64,000 bases of DNA from assembly GCA_963817065.1 (NCBI GenBank), contig CAWFMO010000001.1, positions 1,674,001 through 1,738,000 of the forward strand, given 5' to 3'. The DNA comes from CAWFMO01 sp963817065. Its GTDB lineage: Bacteria; Actinomycetota; Thermoleophilia; Solirubrobacterales; 70-9. The position numbers and the translations under genes are program-made. The notes under the pieces were generated by a model, which had not been told where the DNA came from, searched no databases, and saw only the letters and a program-made list of their open reading frames with translations. Shown in pieces: positions 1 through 7,950 of the stretch; positions within the stretch are counted from its first letter, which is position 1; every line of letters begins with the position of its first letter.

Positions 1-152
1 GGCCGGCCTTCTACGCCGAGCTCGCGCGCGCTTTGCGCGAAGGCGGCCCGGCGCCGGTCGAGCCCGGCGACGCCGTCGCCGGGCTCGAGATCCTCGACGC
101 GGCGCGGAGCAGCGCCGAGTCGGGCGAGGTCGTCTCGCTCTCGGTCAGGTGA
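1..152 (+). CDS. Gfo/Idh/MocA-type oxidoreductase, C-terminal end (partial)
   Basis: Only the last 49 codons are in the window; the reading frame opens at base 3 and stops at TGA 150-152. The visible peptide (AFYAELARALREGG, then PVEPGDAVAGLEILDAARSS) is typical of the C-terminal end of Gfo/Idh/MocA NAD(P)-dependent sugar dehydrogenases, where the EGLEILDAARRSAESG helix is a family hallmark. The stop lies 8 bases inside the end of the convergent permease gene. A sugar dehydrogenase next to a xylose-type importer suggests that it acts on the imported sugar or inositol; that is inference. The catalytic Lys and nucleotide-binding parts are outside the window. Confidence 0.7.
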   Translation, partial: PAFYAELARALREGGPAPVEPGDAVAGLEILDAARSSAESGEVVSLSVR

Positions 153-1350
153 ACTGAGCCTGCTGGCGCTGGCGCCGGGTCAGGGCGTCGATCGTCACCG
201 CGGCGAGCAGGACGCCGCCGGTGATCATGTACTTGACCGATGACTCGAGACCGAGCAGGTCCATCCCGTTCGAGATCGAGCCGATGACGAGCGCGCCGAG
301 CAGCGCGGCCCATACCGTGCCCCGGCCGCCGAACAGGCTGACCCCGGCGATCACCGGCCCGGCGATCGCGAGCAGCAGCAGGTCGCCCGAGCCGGACGCC
401 TGGTTGACGGCGAGCAGCCGCGAGGCGGCGAGGATCCCGCCCGCCGCGGCCATCGTCGAGGCGAGGGTGAAGACGATGATTCGCACCCGGGTCGTGTTGA
501 TGCCGGCGCGGCGGGCCGCCTCCATGTTGCCGCCGACGGCGTAGATATGGCGGCCGAACGAGGTCCGCTGGGTCATGAACGCGAACAGCGCGCAGAAGCC
601 GACCAGGATCAGCGGCGCGAGCGGGATCCCCCGATTGTCGCTGAGGATCGTGACGGCGGCGAACGAGCCGATACCGATCAGGATCGTGCGGATCAGCAAG
701 CCGGTCAGCGGGGGGACCTCGAGTCCGGCGTTCGCCCGGCGACGCCGGCTCAGGAGTCCGGCGGCGAGCGTGCCGCCGGTGACGGCGGCGGCGAGCACCC
801 AGCCGACCCACGAATCGAAGAAGGTGCCGGCGAGGTCGGTGATCGTGCTGTCGGGCAGGTTCACGGTGCCCGTATCGCCGAGCACCCATAAGAGCGCGCC
901 TTGCCACCCGAGCAGCCCGGCCAGGGTGACGACGAACGATGGGATCCCGACGATCGTCACCATGATCCCGTTGAAGAGCCCGATCAGGGCGCCGACCGCG
1001 AGCCCGGCGAGGATCGCGAGCTCCGGCGACCAGCCGTGCTTGACGGTCAGCACCGCCATCACCGCGGCGGCGAGGCCGCTGACCGCGCCGACCGAGAGGT
1101 CGATCTCGCCGAGCAGCAGCACGAGCACAACCCCGACCGAGATCGTCCCCACCGCGGCGATCTGCAGGGTCAGGTTGGTGAGGTTGATCGAAGTCAGGAA
1201 GCGGTCGTTGGATATCTGGAAGATCGTCCAGATCAACGCCAGGCCGATCAGCACCCGCAGCGAGCCGAGCTCTCCGCGCGCGACCTGGCCGAGGATGCCG
1301 GGCTGCCGGTCCTTGTCCGCGAGCTCCTTGACCACGGGTGTCCCCTCCAT
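145..1350 (-). CDS. xylH: Sugar ABC transporter permease, XylH type
   Basis: A 401-residue integral membrane protein with about ten hydrophobic segments, of the BPD_transp_2 family that includes XylH, RbsC and MglC. The family stretch LLLGEIDLSVGAVSGLAA sits after the second membrane segment, and GGNMEAARRAGIN, the conserved cytoplasmic loop contacting the ATPase, lies in the second half. It would form the membrane channel of a pentose or hexose importer with the two genes upstream. ATG 1350 has a good AAGGAG site that overlaps the end of the ATPase gene, so translation is probably coupled. XylH (xylose) is the best match from the operon type, but the exact sugar cannot be read from the sequence. 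Confidence 0.88.
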   Translation of the reverse strand: MEGTPVVKELADKDRQPGILGQVARGELGSLRVLIGLALIWTIFQISNDRFLTSINLTNLTLQIAAVGTISVGVVLVLLLGEIDLSVGAVSGLAAAVMAVLTVKHGWSPELAILAGLAVGALIGLFNGIMVTIVGIPSFVVTLAGLLGWQGALLWVLGDTGTVNLPDSTITDLAGTFFDSWVGWVLAAAVTGGTLAAGLLSRRRRANAGLEVPPLTGLLIRTILIGIGSFAAVTILSDNRGIPLAPLILVGFCALFAFMTQRTSFGRHIYAVGGNMEAARRAGINTTRVRIIVFTLASTMAAAGGILAASRLLAVNQASGSGDLLLLAIAGPVIAGVSLFGGRGTVWAALLGALVIGSISNGMDLLGLESSVKYMITGGVLLAAVTIDALTRRQRQQAQFT

Positions 1351-1355
1351 CTCGC

Positions 1356-2186
1356 CTACTCCTTCTTCTTCTTCGCCGCTGTCTTGGCGGCCGCCTTCGT
1401 GGAAGTCTTCGTGTCGGCGCCAGTGATCGCGGCGACGACGTCCTCGCGGCTGGCCTGCTTGGCGTCGAAGGTCGCGGCGCGTTTGCCGAGCCGCAGGACG
1501 ACGATCCGGTCGGCGACCGCGAACACGTCCTCGAGGTTGTGGCTGATCACGACGACGCCGAGGTCGCGCTCGCGCAAGCGCCCGATCAGCTTCAGGACCT
1601 GCTCGGTCTGGGCCACGCCGAGCGCCGCCGTCGGCTCGTCGAGGAGGACGACCTTCGGGTCGCCCAAGAGCGAGCGCGCGATCGCGACCGACTGGCGCTG
1701 ACCGCCCGAGAGGCTGCCGACCTCGGTGCGGACGCTGCCGAGCGTGGTCACGGAAAGCTCGTCGAGCAGCTCGCTCGTGCGCTGCTCCATGTCGGTCTCG
1801 TCAAGTGTGTGGAGCGGGATCGGGCCGCCCGAGATCTCCTCCTGGCCGAGGAAGAGGTTGGCGACGACGTCGAGGTTGTCGCAAAGCGCGAGGTCCTGGA
1901 AGACCGTCGCGATCCCGAGCCTGACCGCCGCCTTCGGGGTCGGGACCTTGACCTGCTTGCCGTCGAAGAACATCTGCCCGCCCTCGGCGGGCTGGACGCC
2001 GTCCATCGCCTTGATCAAGGTCGACTTGCCGGCGCCGTTGTCTCCGACCAGCGCGACGACCTCGCCGCGGTCGACCTCGAAGTCGACGCCGCTCAGGGCC
2101 TGGACCGGGCCGAAACGCTTGGTGACCCCCTTCAGCACGAGGAGAGGCATGGAGGAGGCGTCGCCGTTGCCGGCACCACTCCTCAC
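1356..2186 (-). CDS. xylG: Sugar ABC transporter ATP-binding protein, single-domain XylG type
   Basis: A 276-residue ABC ATPase: Walker A GDNGAGKST, signature LSGGQRQ, Walker B VVLLDEPTAALG and switch histidine VVISHN. XylG/RbsA proteins usually carry two tandem ATPase domains (about 500 residues); this one has a single domain, so it probably works as a homodimer. The C-terminus is an Ala/Lys tail ending AAKKKKE. I chose GTG 2186 because GAGGAGAGG lies 8 bases upstream; ATG 2210 has no ribosome site, and ATG 2150 is a third option just before the ABC domain. It sits between the substrate-binding and permease genes in one operon. Confidence 0.88.
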   Translation of the reverse strand: MRSGAGNGDASSMPLLVLKGVTKRFGPVQALSGVDFEVDRGEVVALVGDNGAGKSTLIKAMDGVQPAEGGQMFFDGKQVKVPTPKAAVRLGIATVFQDLALCDNLDVVANLFLGQEEISGGPIPLHTLDETDMEQRTSELLDELSVTTLGSVRTEVGSLSGGQRQSVAIARSLLGDPKVVLLDEPTAALGVAQTEQVLKLIGRLRERDLGVVVISHNLEDVFAVADRIVVLRLGKRAATFDAKQASREDVVAAITGADTKTSTKAAAKTAAKKKKE

Positions 2187-2236
2187 GTCTTTTGCCTCTC
2201 CTCGCGCCATGACTCAGGGGGTTCTAACCGTTCGCC

Positions 2237-3361
2237 CTACTCTATTCCCGCCGCCTGGCAGGCCTGGGCGAAGTCACCGACACAGACGTCGGCAACGGTC
2301 TGGTAGCCGTCCTTGAAGACGGTGTCCTGGACGTTGTCGATCGTCACCGCGACCGGCTCCTCGAGCACCGAGGGAACCGCCTTCGCGCCGTTGTCGGTCT
2401 CACCGTTGATCAGGCCCTCGGGCGGCTCTTCGCCGTTCAGCAGCGCAACCGCGAGCTCCGCGGCCGACTGCGTCTCGAGCTTGGTCGCCTTGTAGACCGT
2501 CATGAACTGCTCGCCGGCGATGATCCTCTGGATCGCCTCCAGCTCCGCGTCCTGACCGGTGACCGGGACGACCTTCGGGTCGACTCCGCCACCCTTCATC
2601 GCCGCGATCGCGCCACCGGCGGTGCCGTCGTTCATCGCATAGACGCCGGTGAAACCGTCCTTGCCGACGGCAGTGATCGCCTGGTCCATCTCCTGCTGGG
2701 CCTTGTCGGGGCTCCAGTCGGGGGTGTCGTACTCCTTGGCGATCTCGACGCTCGCCTCGTCGAACTTCGACTGGGCGCCTTCGTTGAACAGCTTCGCGTT
2801 GTTGTCCGTCGGCGAGCCCTTGATCTTCACGATCGGGCCCGTCGGGTTGCCGTCCTCGGCGAGCTTGTCGACCAGAGCCTGGCCTTGGAGCTCACCGACC
2901 TTGACGTTGTCGAACGAGACGTAGTAGTCGATCGCGTCCGTGTCCGTGATCAGGCGGTCGTAGCTGATCACCGGAACGCCCTGTTGCTTCGCCTGGTTCG
3001 CCATTCCGGCGGCCGAGGCGGAGTCAACCGGGTCGAGCACGAGGACCTCGGCGCCGTCGGTCAGGGCCGCTTCGACCTGTTGCTGCTGCTTCGCCGCGTC
3101 CTGATCGGCGTTGCTGTAGATCAGCTCGCAGTCCGGGCACTCGGCCTTGAGGGCGGCCTCGAACTCCGGGTGGTCGTGGGCCTCGTAACGGGTGGTCTTC
3201 GACTCGGGCAGGAGCAGCGCGACCTTGCCGCCTCCACCGCCATCACCTCCACCGCTGTCTCCTCCATCGTCATCGTCGCCGCAGGCGACCAGGCCGAGCG
3301 CGAGCACGAATGCCGCGCAACCCAGCACGAGCCCGCGGGCCCAGCTGTTTGAGCTTTCCAT
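2237..3361 (-). CDS. xylF: Sugar ABC transporter substrate-binding lipoprotein, XylF type
   Basis: A 374-residue periplasmic-binding protein of the Peripla_BP_4 family. It begins with a lipoprotein signal (hydrophobic LVLGCAAFVLALGLVACG, lipobox LVAC), then a flexible Asp/Gly linker, then the binding fold: ALLLPESKTTRYEAHDHPEF, SNADQDAAKQQQQVEAAL, VLVLDPVDSASAAG and VISYDRLI, all typical of D-xylose-binding XylF. It captures sugar outside the cell for the permease and ATPase encoded downstream. ATG 3361 is preceded by GGAGGTGAGGTG; a longer reading frame from 3415 would place 18 residues before the signal peptide and is unlikely. Xylose specificity is inferred from family resemblance. Confidence 0.88.
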   Translation of the reverse strand: MESSNSWARGLVLGCAAFVLALGLVACGDDDDGGDSGGGDGGGGGKVALLLPESKTTRYEAHDHPEFEAALKAECPDCELIYSNADQDAAKQQQQVEAALTDGAEVLVLDPVDSASAAGMANQAKQQGVPVISYDRLITDTDAIDYYVSFDNVKVGELQGQALVDKLAEDGNPTGPIVKIKGSPTDNNAKLFNEGAQSKFDEASVEIAKEYDTPDWSPDKAQQEMDQAITAVGKDGFTGVYAMNDGTAGGAIAAMKGGGVDPKVVPVTGQDAELEAIQRIIAGEQFMTVYKATKLETQSAAELAVALLNGEEPPEGLINGETDNGAKAVPSVLEEPVAVTIDNVQDTVFKDGYQTVADVCVGDFAQACQAAGIE

Positions 3362-3386
3362 CAGCACCTCACCTCCATTGTCTTTG

Positions 3387-3415
3387 GTTGAACTCCGTGA
3401 CGCGTGTGCGGTCAA
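3387..3415 (-). promoter_or_regulatory. Possible promoter of the sugar transport genes
   Basis: On the minus strand TTGACC (3415-3410) is followed after 17 bases by TTCAAC (3392-3387), in the 60-base gap between the repressor gene and xylF. The -35 is good and the -10 is weak (3 of 6). The transport genes could instead be read through from the repressor promoter. Confidence 0.3.
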
Positions 3416-3421
3416 GTGGGG

Positions 3422-4636
3422 TCATGCGGCCACCTCGCTGTCGCCGGTCGGCGAGACGAAACGGTCCGAGGCGCGGAGCACGAGCGCCAGCGCGCCGAGC
3501 AGCTCGGCGCGCTCGCCGAGCACGCCGGGGACGACAGTGACCTCCTCGGCGGCGCTCGGGATCGCGTCGCGGCGGATCGCCTCGGCGATCGGATCGGTGA
3601 CCGTCTCCCCCGCCGCGCTCAGCTCGCCGCCGATGATCACGCGGTCAGGGTTGATCAGGTTGCAGAGGTTTGCGACCGCGTGGCCGATCTCGCTGCCGGC
3701 CTCGGCGATCAGCCGGTTGGCGGCGCGGTCGCCTTCGCCGGCGAGCTCGAGCAGGCGCTTGCTCGAGACCTCTTCGCCGCGGCTGGCGCTGAGCAGGTTC
3801 GCGATCGAGCTCGCCGAGGCGACCGTCTCGAGGCAGCCGCGGACGCCGCAGCGGCAGATCGCATCGCCGTGGCGCGAGGGCGTGTGGCCGATCTCGCCCG
3901 CGGTCCCGCCGGCGCCCCGGTAGAGGCGCCCGTCGAGCAGCAGGCCGGCGCCGACGCCGGAGGAGAGCTTTATGTAGACGAGCTCGGAGTGGTCCTGGCC
4001 GGAGCCCCAGACGAACTCGCCGAGCGCGCCGAGGTTGGCGTCGTTCTCGACCTGGACCGGCAGCGAGAGGCGCTTGCTCATCTCCTCCGCGGCGTCGAGC
4101 CCGACCCAGCCGGGGAGGATCGCCGAGGAGCCGACGGCGCCGGTCGAGCGCCTGATCGGGCCCGGCAGGCCCATGCCGACGCCGAGCACGCGGTCCTTGC
4201 CGACGCCGGCCTCGGCGAGGACTCCCTCGACGGCCTCGGCGGCGGCGTCGAGGCCCTCGGGGGCCGAATGGTCGACGTCGAGCTCGCGGCCCGACTCGGC
4301 GAGCACCTCGTGCGAGAGGTCGGCGGCGGCGACGCGGAGGTGGGTGTGGCCGAAGTCGATCCCGAGCGCGACGCCGGCCGATTCGTTGAGCGCCAGCGGC
4401 ACGGGCGGCCGCCCGCCGTGGTCGCCATGCGCGGCGCCGGTCGCCTCGCCCTTCTCGCTGACCAGACCGCGCTCGATCAGGTCGGAGACGATCGTCGACA
4501 CGGTCGAGCGCGAGAGTCCGGTCACGCGTGCGATCTCGGCCCGGTTTGCCGTGCCGCGCTCGCGCAGGACATCGACGATCCGGCGACGGTTGAGCTCGCG
4601 AAGTGAGTGAAGAGATCCAGATTCAGACGAATCCAC
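3422..4636 (-). CDS. ROK-family transcriptional repressor, XylR type
   Basis: A 404-residue protein with an N-terminal winged helix (residues about 12-60; RAEIARVTGLSRSTVSTIVS is the recognition part) followed by a ROK sugar-kinase fold. The fold has the DFGHTH phosphate motif near residue 95 and the zinc site CRCGVRGCLET. ROK proteins with an HTH act as sugar-responsive repressors, and position just upstream of xylFGH makes local control the natural reading. It starts at GTG 4636 with little ribosome-site sequence, and a promoter-like TTGACA lies about 30 bases upstream, so the mRNA may be nearly leaderless. The inducer is inferred to be the transported sugar. Confidence 0.88.
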   Translation of the reverse strand: MDSSESGSLHSLRELNRRRIVDVLRERGTANRAEIARVTGLSRSTVSTIVSDLIERGLVSEKGEATGAAHGDHGGRPPVPLALNESAGVALGIDFGHTHLRVAAADLSHEVLAESGRELDVDHSAPEGLDAAAEAVEGVLAEAGVGKDRVLGVGMGLPGPIRRSTGAVGSSAILPGWVGLDAAEEMSKRLSLPVQVENDANLGALGEFVWGSGQDHSELVYIKLSSGVGAGLLLDGRLYRGAGGTAGEIGHTPSRHGDAICRCGVRGCLETVASASSIANLLSASRGEEVSSKRLLELAGEGDRAANRLIAEAGSEIGHAVANLCNLINPDRVIIGGELSAAGETVTDPIAEAIRRDAIPSAAEEVTVVPGVLGERAELLGALALVLRASDRFVSPTGDSEVAA

Positions 4637-4645
4637 CGCGCGGCA

Positions 4646-4673
4646 CTCTTACTCACCCGCCTGCGTTTGTCAA
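4646..4673 (-). promoter_or_regulatory. Predicted promoter of the ROK repressor gene
   Basis: TTGACA (4673-4668) is a perfect -35; TAAGAG (4651-4646) follows after 16 bases. The predicted start of transcription is within a few bases of GTG 4636, implying a leaderless or very short leader. The rest of 4637-4747 holds no gene. Confidence 0.45.
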
Positions 4674-4747
4674 GGCTTCGGCTAAATAGCCCACCCATAC
4701 CCCGGAGTTATGTGTGGAAACCCTACAAACGCCGGGTGCGTCTCCGC

Positions 4748-5149
4748 CTAGGCGGCGAGGTCGTCGATCGAGGCCATCACCGACGGCGGCTCGGCGCCGC
4801 CCTCCGCGGCGGCCTCGGCGCCCTCGACGTAGGCGTGGGCGGCGCGGGCGATCGAATCGGCCTGGTCGCGCGAGATCGATCCGTCCTCGATCGCGGCGAC
4901 GAGCTTGTCCTCGAGCGCGCGGCCGAGCTCGAAGAGGCGCGTCTGGCCGACGACCGCGGCGGCGCCCTTGAGCGCGTGGGCCTCGGTGCGGAGCTCCTCG
5001 AGCGCGTCGCGGGCGCCGGGGCCGCCCTCGGAGGCCTGGCGGGCGCCCTCGGCGAGCCGTCCCTCGCGGCGCTTGCCCTCGTCGGCGAGCGTCAGCAGCA
5101 GCTCGTGCTCGGTGGTCGAGGGCTCGGTCGGTCCGTTTCCGTCGGTCAT
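4748..5149 (-). CDS. Stand-alone Hpt (histidine phosphotransfer) domain protein
   Basis: A 133-residue, Ala/Glu-rich helical protein. EAHALKGAAAVVGQTRLFEL (His58 the likely phosphoacceptor) matches the HxLKGxAxxxG core of Hpt domains, and LGRALEDKL is the next family helix. Such proteins relay phosphate between hybrid kinases and response regulators in the cytoplasm. ATG 5149 overlaps the stop of the upstream lipoprotein gene as ATGA, so translation is coupled; longer in-frame extensions would run into that gene. No kinase or regulator lies nearby, so its partner is unknown. Confidence 0.75.
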   Translation of the reverse strand: MTDGNGPTEPSTTEHELLLTLADEGKRREGRLAEGARQASEGGPGARDALEELRTEAHALKGAAAVVGQTRLFELGRALEDKLVAAIEDGSISRDQADSIARAAHAYVEGAEAAAEGGAEPPSVMASIDDLAA

Positions 5150-6180
5150 CCGGTCACCCCATCGACCGCCGCGCCGAGCTCCTCGACGCTGAAGGTTCCC
5201 TCGAAGACGTCGCTGATCACGCCGTCGCGGTCGATCACGAACGCCCACGGCTCGGTCGGCAGGTTGTATGCCAGAAGCTGTGGGCGCAGGCCCCTGTTGA
5301 GGTCGTTGTCGACGTAGACCTCCTGGTGGATGAAGGCGGCGGCGGCGCCGGACTCCTCCTTGACCTGCTCGGCGACGTCGACGACCGGGCCGCAGACGCG
5401 GCTCTGGCAGAGGGCCGGGGTCGCGAAGACGAGTACGACGGGCTTCTTGCCGAGCACGTCGGCGAGGTTGTCGTCGTGCATCGTGCCCGGCGGAACGCGG
5501 GTGTCGATCTCGGAGATGTCGGCGACCTCGTCAGCGGTCGGGGTGTCGACGGAGGGCGCCTTGTCGCCCGCCTTCGGGACGTCGTCGAACTCGCCGACCT
5601 CGGCGGGCAGCGGGACCCGGATCGCGCGCGTCTCCTCGCCCTCGCGGATCATCGCGATCATGCTCCAACGGCCCGGCTTGTCGAAGTCGACGTCGGAGAT
5701 GTAGGCGGCCAGGGCGGCGTCGGGGTCGTCGGCCGTCGTCTTGGCGCGGAATGCGGGGTCGGTCGCGAGCGACTCGATCCGGGCCGGGAACGGGCCCGCG
5801 GCGGGGCCGTTCTGTCCCGGAGCGGCGTAGAGCGCGACCTCGGCGTCGGTCACCTGGCTGCGGTCGACGTTGAAGACGCCGAACGCGAAGCGGTTCTCTC
5901 CGACGCGGAGGACCTTGCCCGCGGGCGAGACGACGAGATCGGCGGGGCCGGCGCTCTCGCCGAGCAGCTGGTCGAGCGTCTTGCCTTCGGCGGGGGGGAA
6001 CTCGGAGGCGCTCGGGGCCGGGCGGGACGCCGGGCCGTCGTCGCCGGAGTCATCCGAGTCGCCGCAGCCGATCGCGAATGCACCCAGCATCAGCGCCGCC
6101 GCAACGGCGAGCACAACCGCCGGCGCCCCGAGGACGCCCCGCCTTCTGAGACCGGAGGGCACTGACGGCATCCTACCCAT
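5146..6180 (-). CDS. Thioredoxin-like lipoprotein
   Basis: 344 residues. The N-terminus is a lipoprotein signal (hydrophobic stretch ending AFAIGCG) with an Asp/Ser/Pro linker. A middle all-beta region of unknown family (about residues 70-205) is followed by a thioredoxin-like C-terminal domain: KPVVLVFATPALCQSRVCGP, then an INxxLRPQLLAYNLP-like segment and PWAFVIDRDGVISDVFEGTF. The cysteine pair is spaced CxxxxC rather than CxxC, so classic disulfide exchange is uncertain. It is probably exported and membrane-anchored. It is translationally coupled to the downstream Hpt gene. GAGGGG precedes ATG 6180; ATG 6171 is an alternative. Confidence 0.7.
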   Translation of the reverse strand: MGRMPSVPSGLRRRGVLGAPAVVLAVAAALMLGAFAIGCGDSDDSGDDGPASRPAPSASEFPPAEGKTLDQLLGESAGPADLVVSPAGKVLRVGENRFAFGVFNVDRSQVTDAEVALYAAPGQNGPAAGPFPARIESLATDPAFRAKTTADDPDAALAAYISDVDFDKPGRWSMIAMIREGEETRAIRVPLPAEVGEFDDVPKAGDKAPSVDTPTADEVADISEIDTRVPPGTMHDDNLADVLGKKPVVLVFATPALCQSRVCGPVVDVAEQVKEESGAAAAFIHQEVYVDNDLNRGLRPQLLAYNLPTEPWAFVIDRDGVISDVFEGTFSVEELGAAVDGVTG

Positions 6181-6220
6181 GACCCCTCAATCCCCGGTTA
6201 AGCGTCGGGGGCCCGGCGTC

Positions 6221-6226
6221 TATAGG
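6221..6226 (+). promoter_or_regulatory. -10 element of the SDR gene at 6266
   Basis: TATAGG stands alone in the 85-base divergent gap 6181-6265, about 40 bases before the start codon. No good -35 is visible. Confidence 0.3.
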
Positions 6227-6265
6227 GTGCCGCCGGCAAGCGAGTGAGCGAGCGAAGGAGGAGCG

Positions 6266-7000
6266 GTGGCGGATCGGGCGGCATTGATCACCGGCGGGTC
6301 GAGCGGTATCGGACTCGCGCTCGCGCGTGCGCTGGGCGAAGACGGCTACGGGATCACGATCTCGGCCCGGCGGCCGGAGAAGCTCGAGGCCGCGGCCGAG
6401 GACCTGCGCGCCGAGGGGATCGACGTGCTCGCGATCCCCGGCAACATGGTCGAGGAGGACGTGATCAAGGAGGCGCTCGCCGCCCACAAGGAGCGCTTCG
6501 GGCGCCTCGACGTGCTCGTCAACAACGCGGGGCTCGGGATCGGCCAGCCGATGGCCGAGCTCGAGACCAAGAAGGTCGACATGCAGCTCGACGTCAACCT
6601 GCGCGGCGTGATCCTCGCGACGCGCGAGGGCCTGCCGATGCTGCGCGAGGCGGGCGCCGAGCACAAGAAGGCGCTGATCCTCAACACGGCGTCGATCGCG
6701 GGGAAGTCGCCGCAGCCGTGGTTGTCGGTCTATTCGGCGACCAAGGCGGCGGTGATCGGCTTCAGCCAGTCGACCCAGAAGGAGGTCGCGTCCGACGGGA
6801 TCCAGGTGACCGCGTTCTGCCCCGGGTTCGTCGACACGCCGATGACCGAGTTCGTCAAGGAGAGCGTCGCGGCCGACGAGATGATCCGCCCCGAAGACAT
6901 CGCCGAGGCGGCACGGCTGCTGCTGCGGACCTCGCCGGCGTGCCTGATCCCGGAGATCATCTTCGCGCGGCCCGACGAGCTGCTGTCCGGGACTCCCTAG
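6266..7000 (+). CDS. Short-chain dehydrogenase/reductase
   Basis: A 244-residue classical SDR: nucleotide-binding TGGSSGIG near the N-terminus, NNAG near residue 90, catalytic Ser in NTASIAG and the YSATK motif (Tyr, Lys). The arginine after the second beta strand (SARRPEK) favours NADP(H). The substrate is unknown. GTG 6266 has an AAGGAGG site 7 bases upstream. The gene diverges from the thioredoxin-like lipoprotein and ends tail to tail with the glycosyltransferase gene, the two stop codons sharing the palindrome CTAG at 6997-7000. Confidence 0.85.
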   Translation: MADRAALITGGSSGIGLALARALGEDGYGITISARRPEKLEAAAEDLRAEGIDVLAIPGNMVEEDVIKEALAAHKERFGRLDVLVNNAGLGIGQPMAELETKKVDMQLDVNLRGVILATREGLPMLREAGAEHKKALILNTASIAGKSPQPWLSVYSATKAAVIGFSQSTQKEVASDGIQVTAFCPGFVDTPMTEFVKESVAADEMIRPEDIAEAARLLLRTSPACLIPEIIFARPDELLSGTP

Positions 7001-7926
7001 CGCCGCTGATCGCGGCCGCGCCAGATCCGCGAGCCGCGCACGATCCCGGCCCAGCCGCCGCTCCAGCTCGCGGCCGAGCGCAGGAGGCCGAACCACGCGT
7101 CCTCGAGATACTCGGGGCGGCCCTTGCCGCGGGCGCGGGCGGCGATCACGAGCCCGAGGCCGAGCGCCGAGGTGCCGACCGGGCGGAGCTTCGGGTTGTC
7201 GTTGCGCCGCCCCTCGAGCGCGCGCCGCTTGGCCTCGACGAGGCCGGCGCCGTAGGCCCATCCGAGCTGCTGGCGGACGAAGCCGAGCTGGCTCGATTTC
7301 GGTCGGTGGCGGGCAAGCGCCTTCTCGGCGAAGGCGAGCGCGAGGTCGCTCTGCTCGCCGAAGCGCAGGCCGAGGTCAACGTCCTGGGCGCGGCTGAGGT
7401 TGGGGTCGAAGCCGCCGAGCTCGGCGAGCACCGAGCGGCGGAAGGCGGCGTTGGCGGTGACCACGTAGGGAGGGTTGGAGCTGATCGCGAAGCGCTGCCA
7501 GCGGCCGAGCATGCGCGCGGCGGCGCGCTCGGCGCTCGTGTGGGGCTCGGTGTGCTCGAGCTCGCCGGCGACGCAGCCGACGGCGGGGTCGTCGAAGGGG
7601 CGCACGAGCTCGCTGAGCCAGGCGCGGACCGGGATGCAGTCGGCGTCGAGGAAGGCGACGATCTCGCCCTCGCTCTCGGCGATCCCGCGGTTGCGGGCGT
7701 GGGAGACGCCTTGGCGGGGCTCGTAGGCGTAGCGGACCGGGTGTCGCTTGATCGCGGCCGCGGTGGCGTCGGTCGAGCCGTTGTCGACGACGACGATCTC
7801 GCGCCGGGTCTCGGGGTAGTCGCCGGCGAGCAGCGCTTCGATGCACTCGGAGATCACGGAGGCGCCGTCGCGGACCGGGACGACGACCGAGACGAAGGGT
7901 CGGGATTTGATCAGCGCCCGGGGCAC
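6997..7926 (-). CDS. Family 2 glycosyltransferase
   Basis: A 309-residue GT-A fold enzyme: VSVVVPVRDGASVISECIEA at the start, VVVDNGSTDAT, then GEIVAFLDADCIP, whose DAD binds metal and nucleotide sugar, and acceptor region GGFDPNLSRAQDVDLGLR with the ED/QD-type base motif. No membrane segment is convincing, so it is probably cytoplasmic or peripheral and transfers a sugar to a cell-envelope acceptor. It starts at GTG 7926 without a clear ribosome site. The stop shares CTAG with the convergent SDR gene. Donor and acceptor cannot be told. Confidence 0.82.
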   Translation of the reverse strand: MPRALIKSRPFVSVVVPVRDGASVISECIEALLAGDYPETRREIVVVDNGSTDATAAAIKRHPVRYAYEPRQGVSHARNRGIAESEGEIVAFLDADCIPVRAWLSELVRPFDDPAVGCVAGELEHTEPHTSAERAAARMLGRWQRFAISSNPPYVVTANAAFRRSVLAELGGFDPNLSRAQDVDLGLRFGEQSDLALAFAEKALARHRPKSSQLGFVRQQLGWAYGAGLVEAKRRALEGRRNDNPKLRPVGTSALGLGLVIAARARGKGRPEYLEDAWFGLLRSAASWSGGWAGIVRGSRIWRGRDQRR

Positions 7927-7950
7927 GGGCGCGGCAGGCTAGACGACGAC

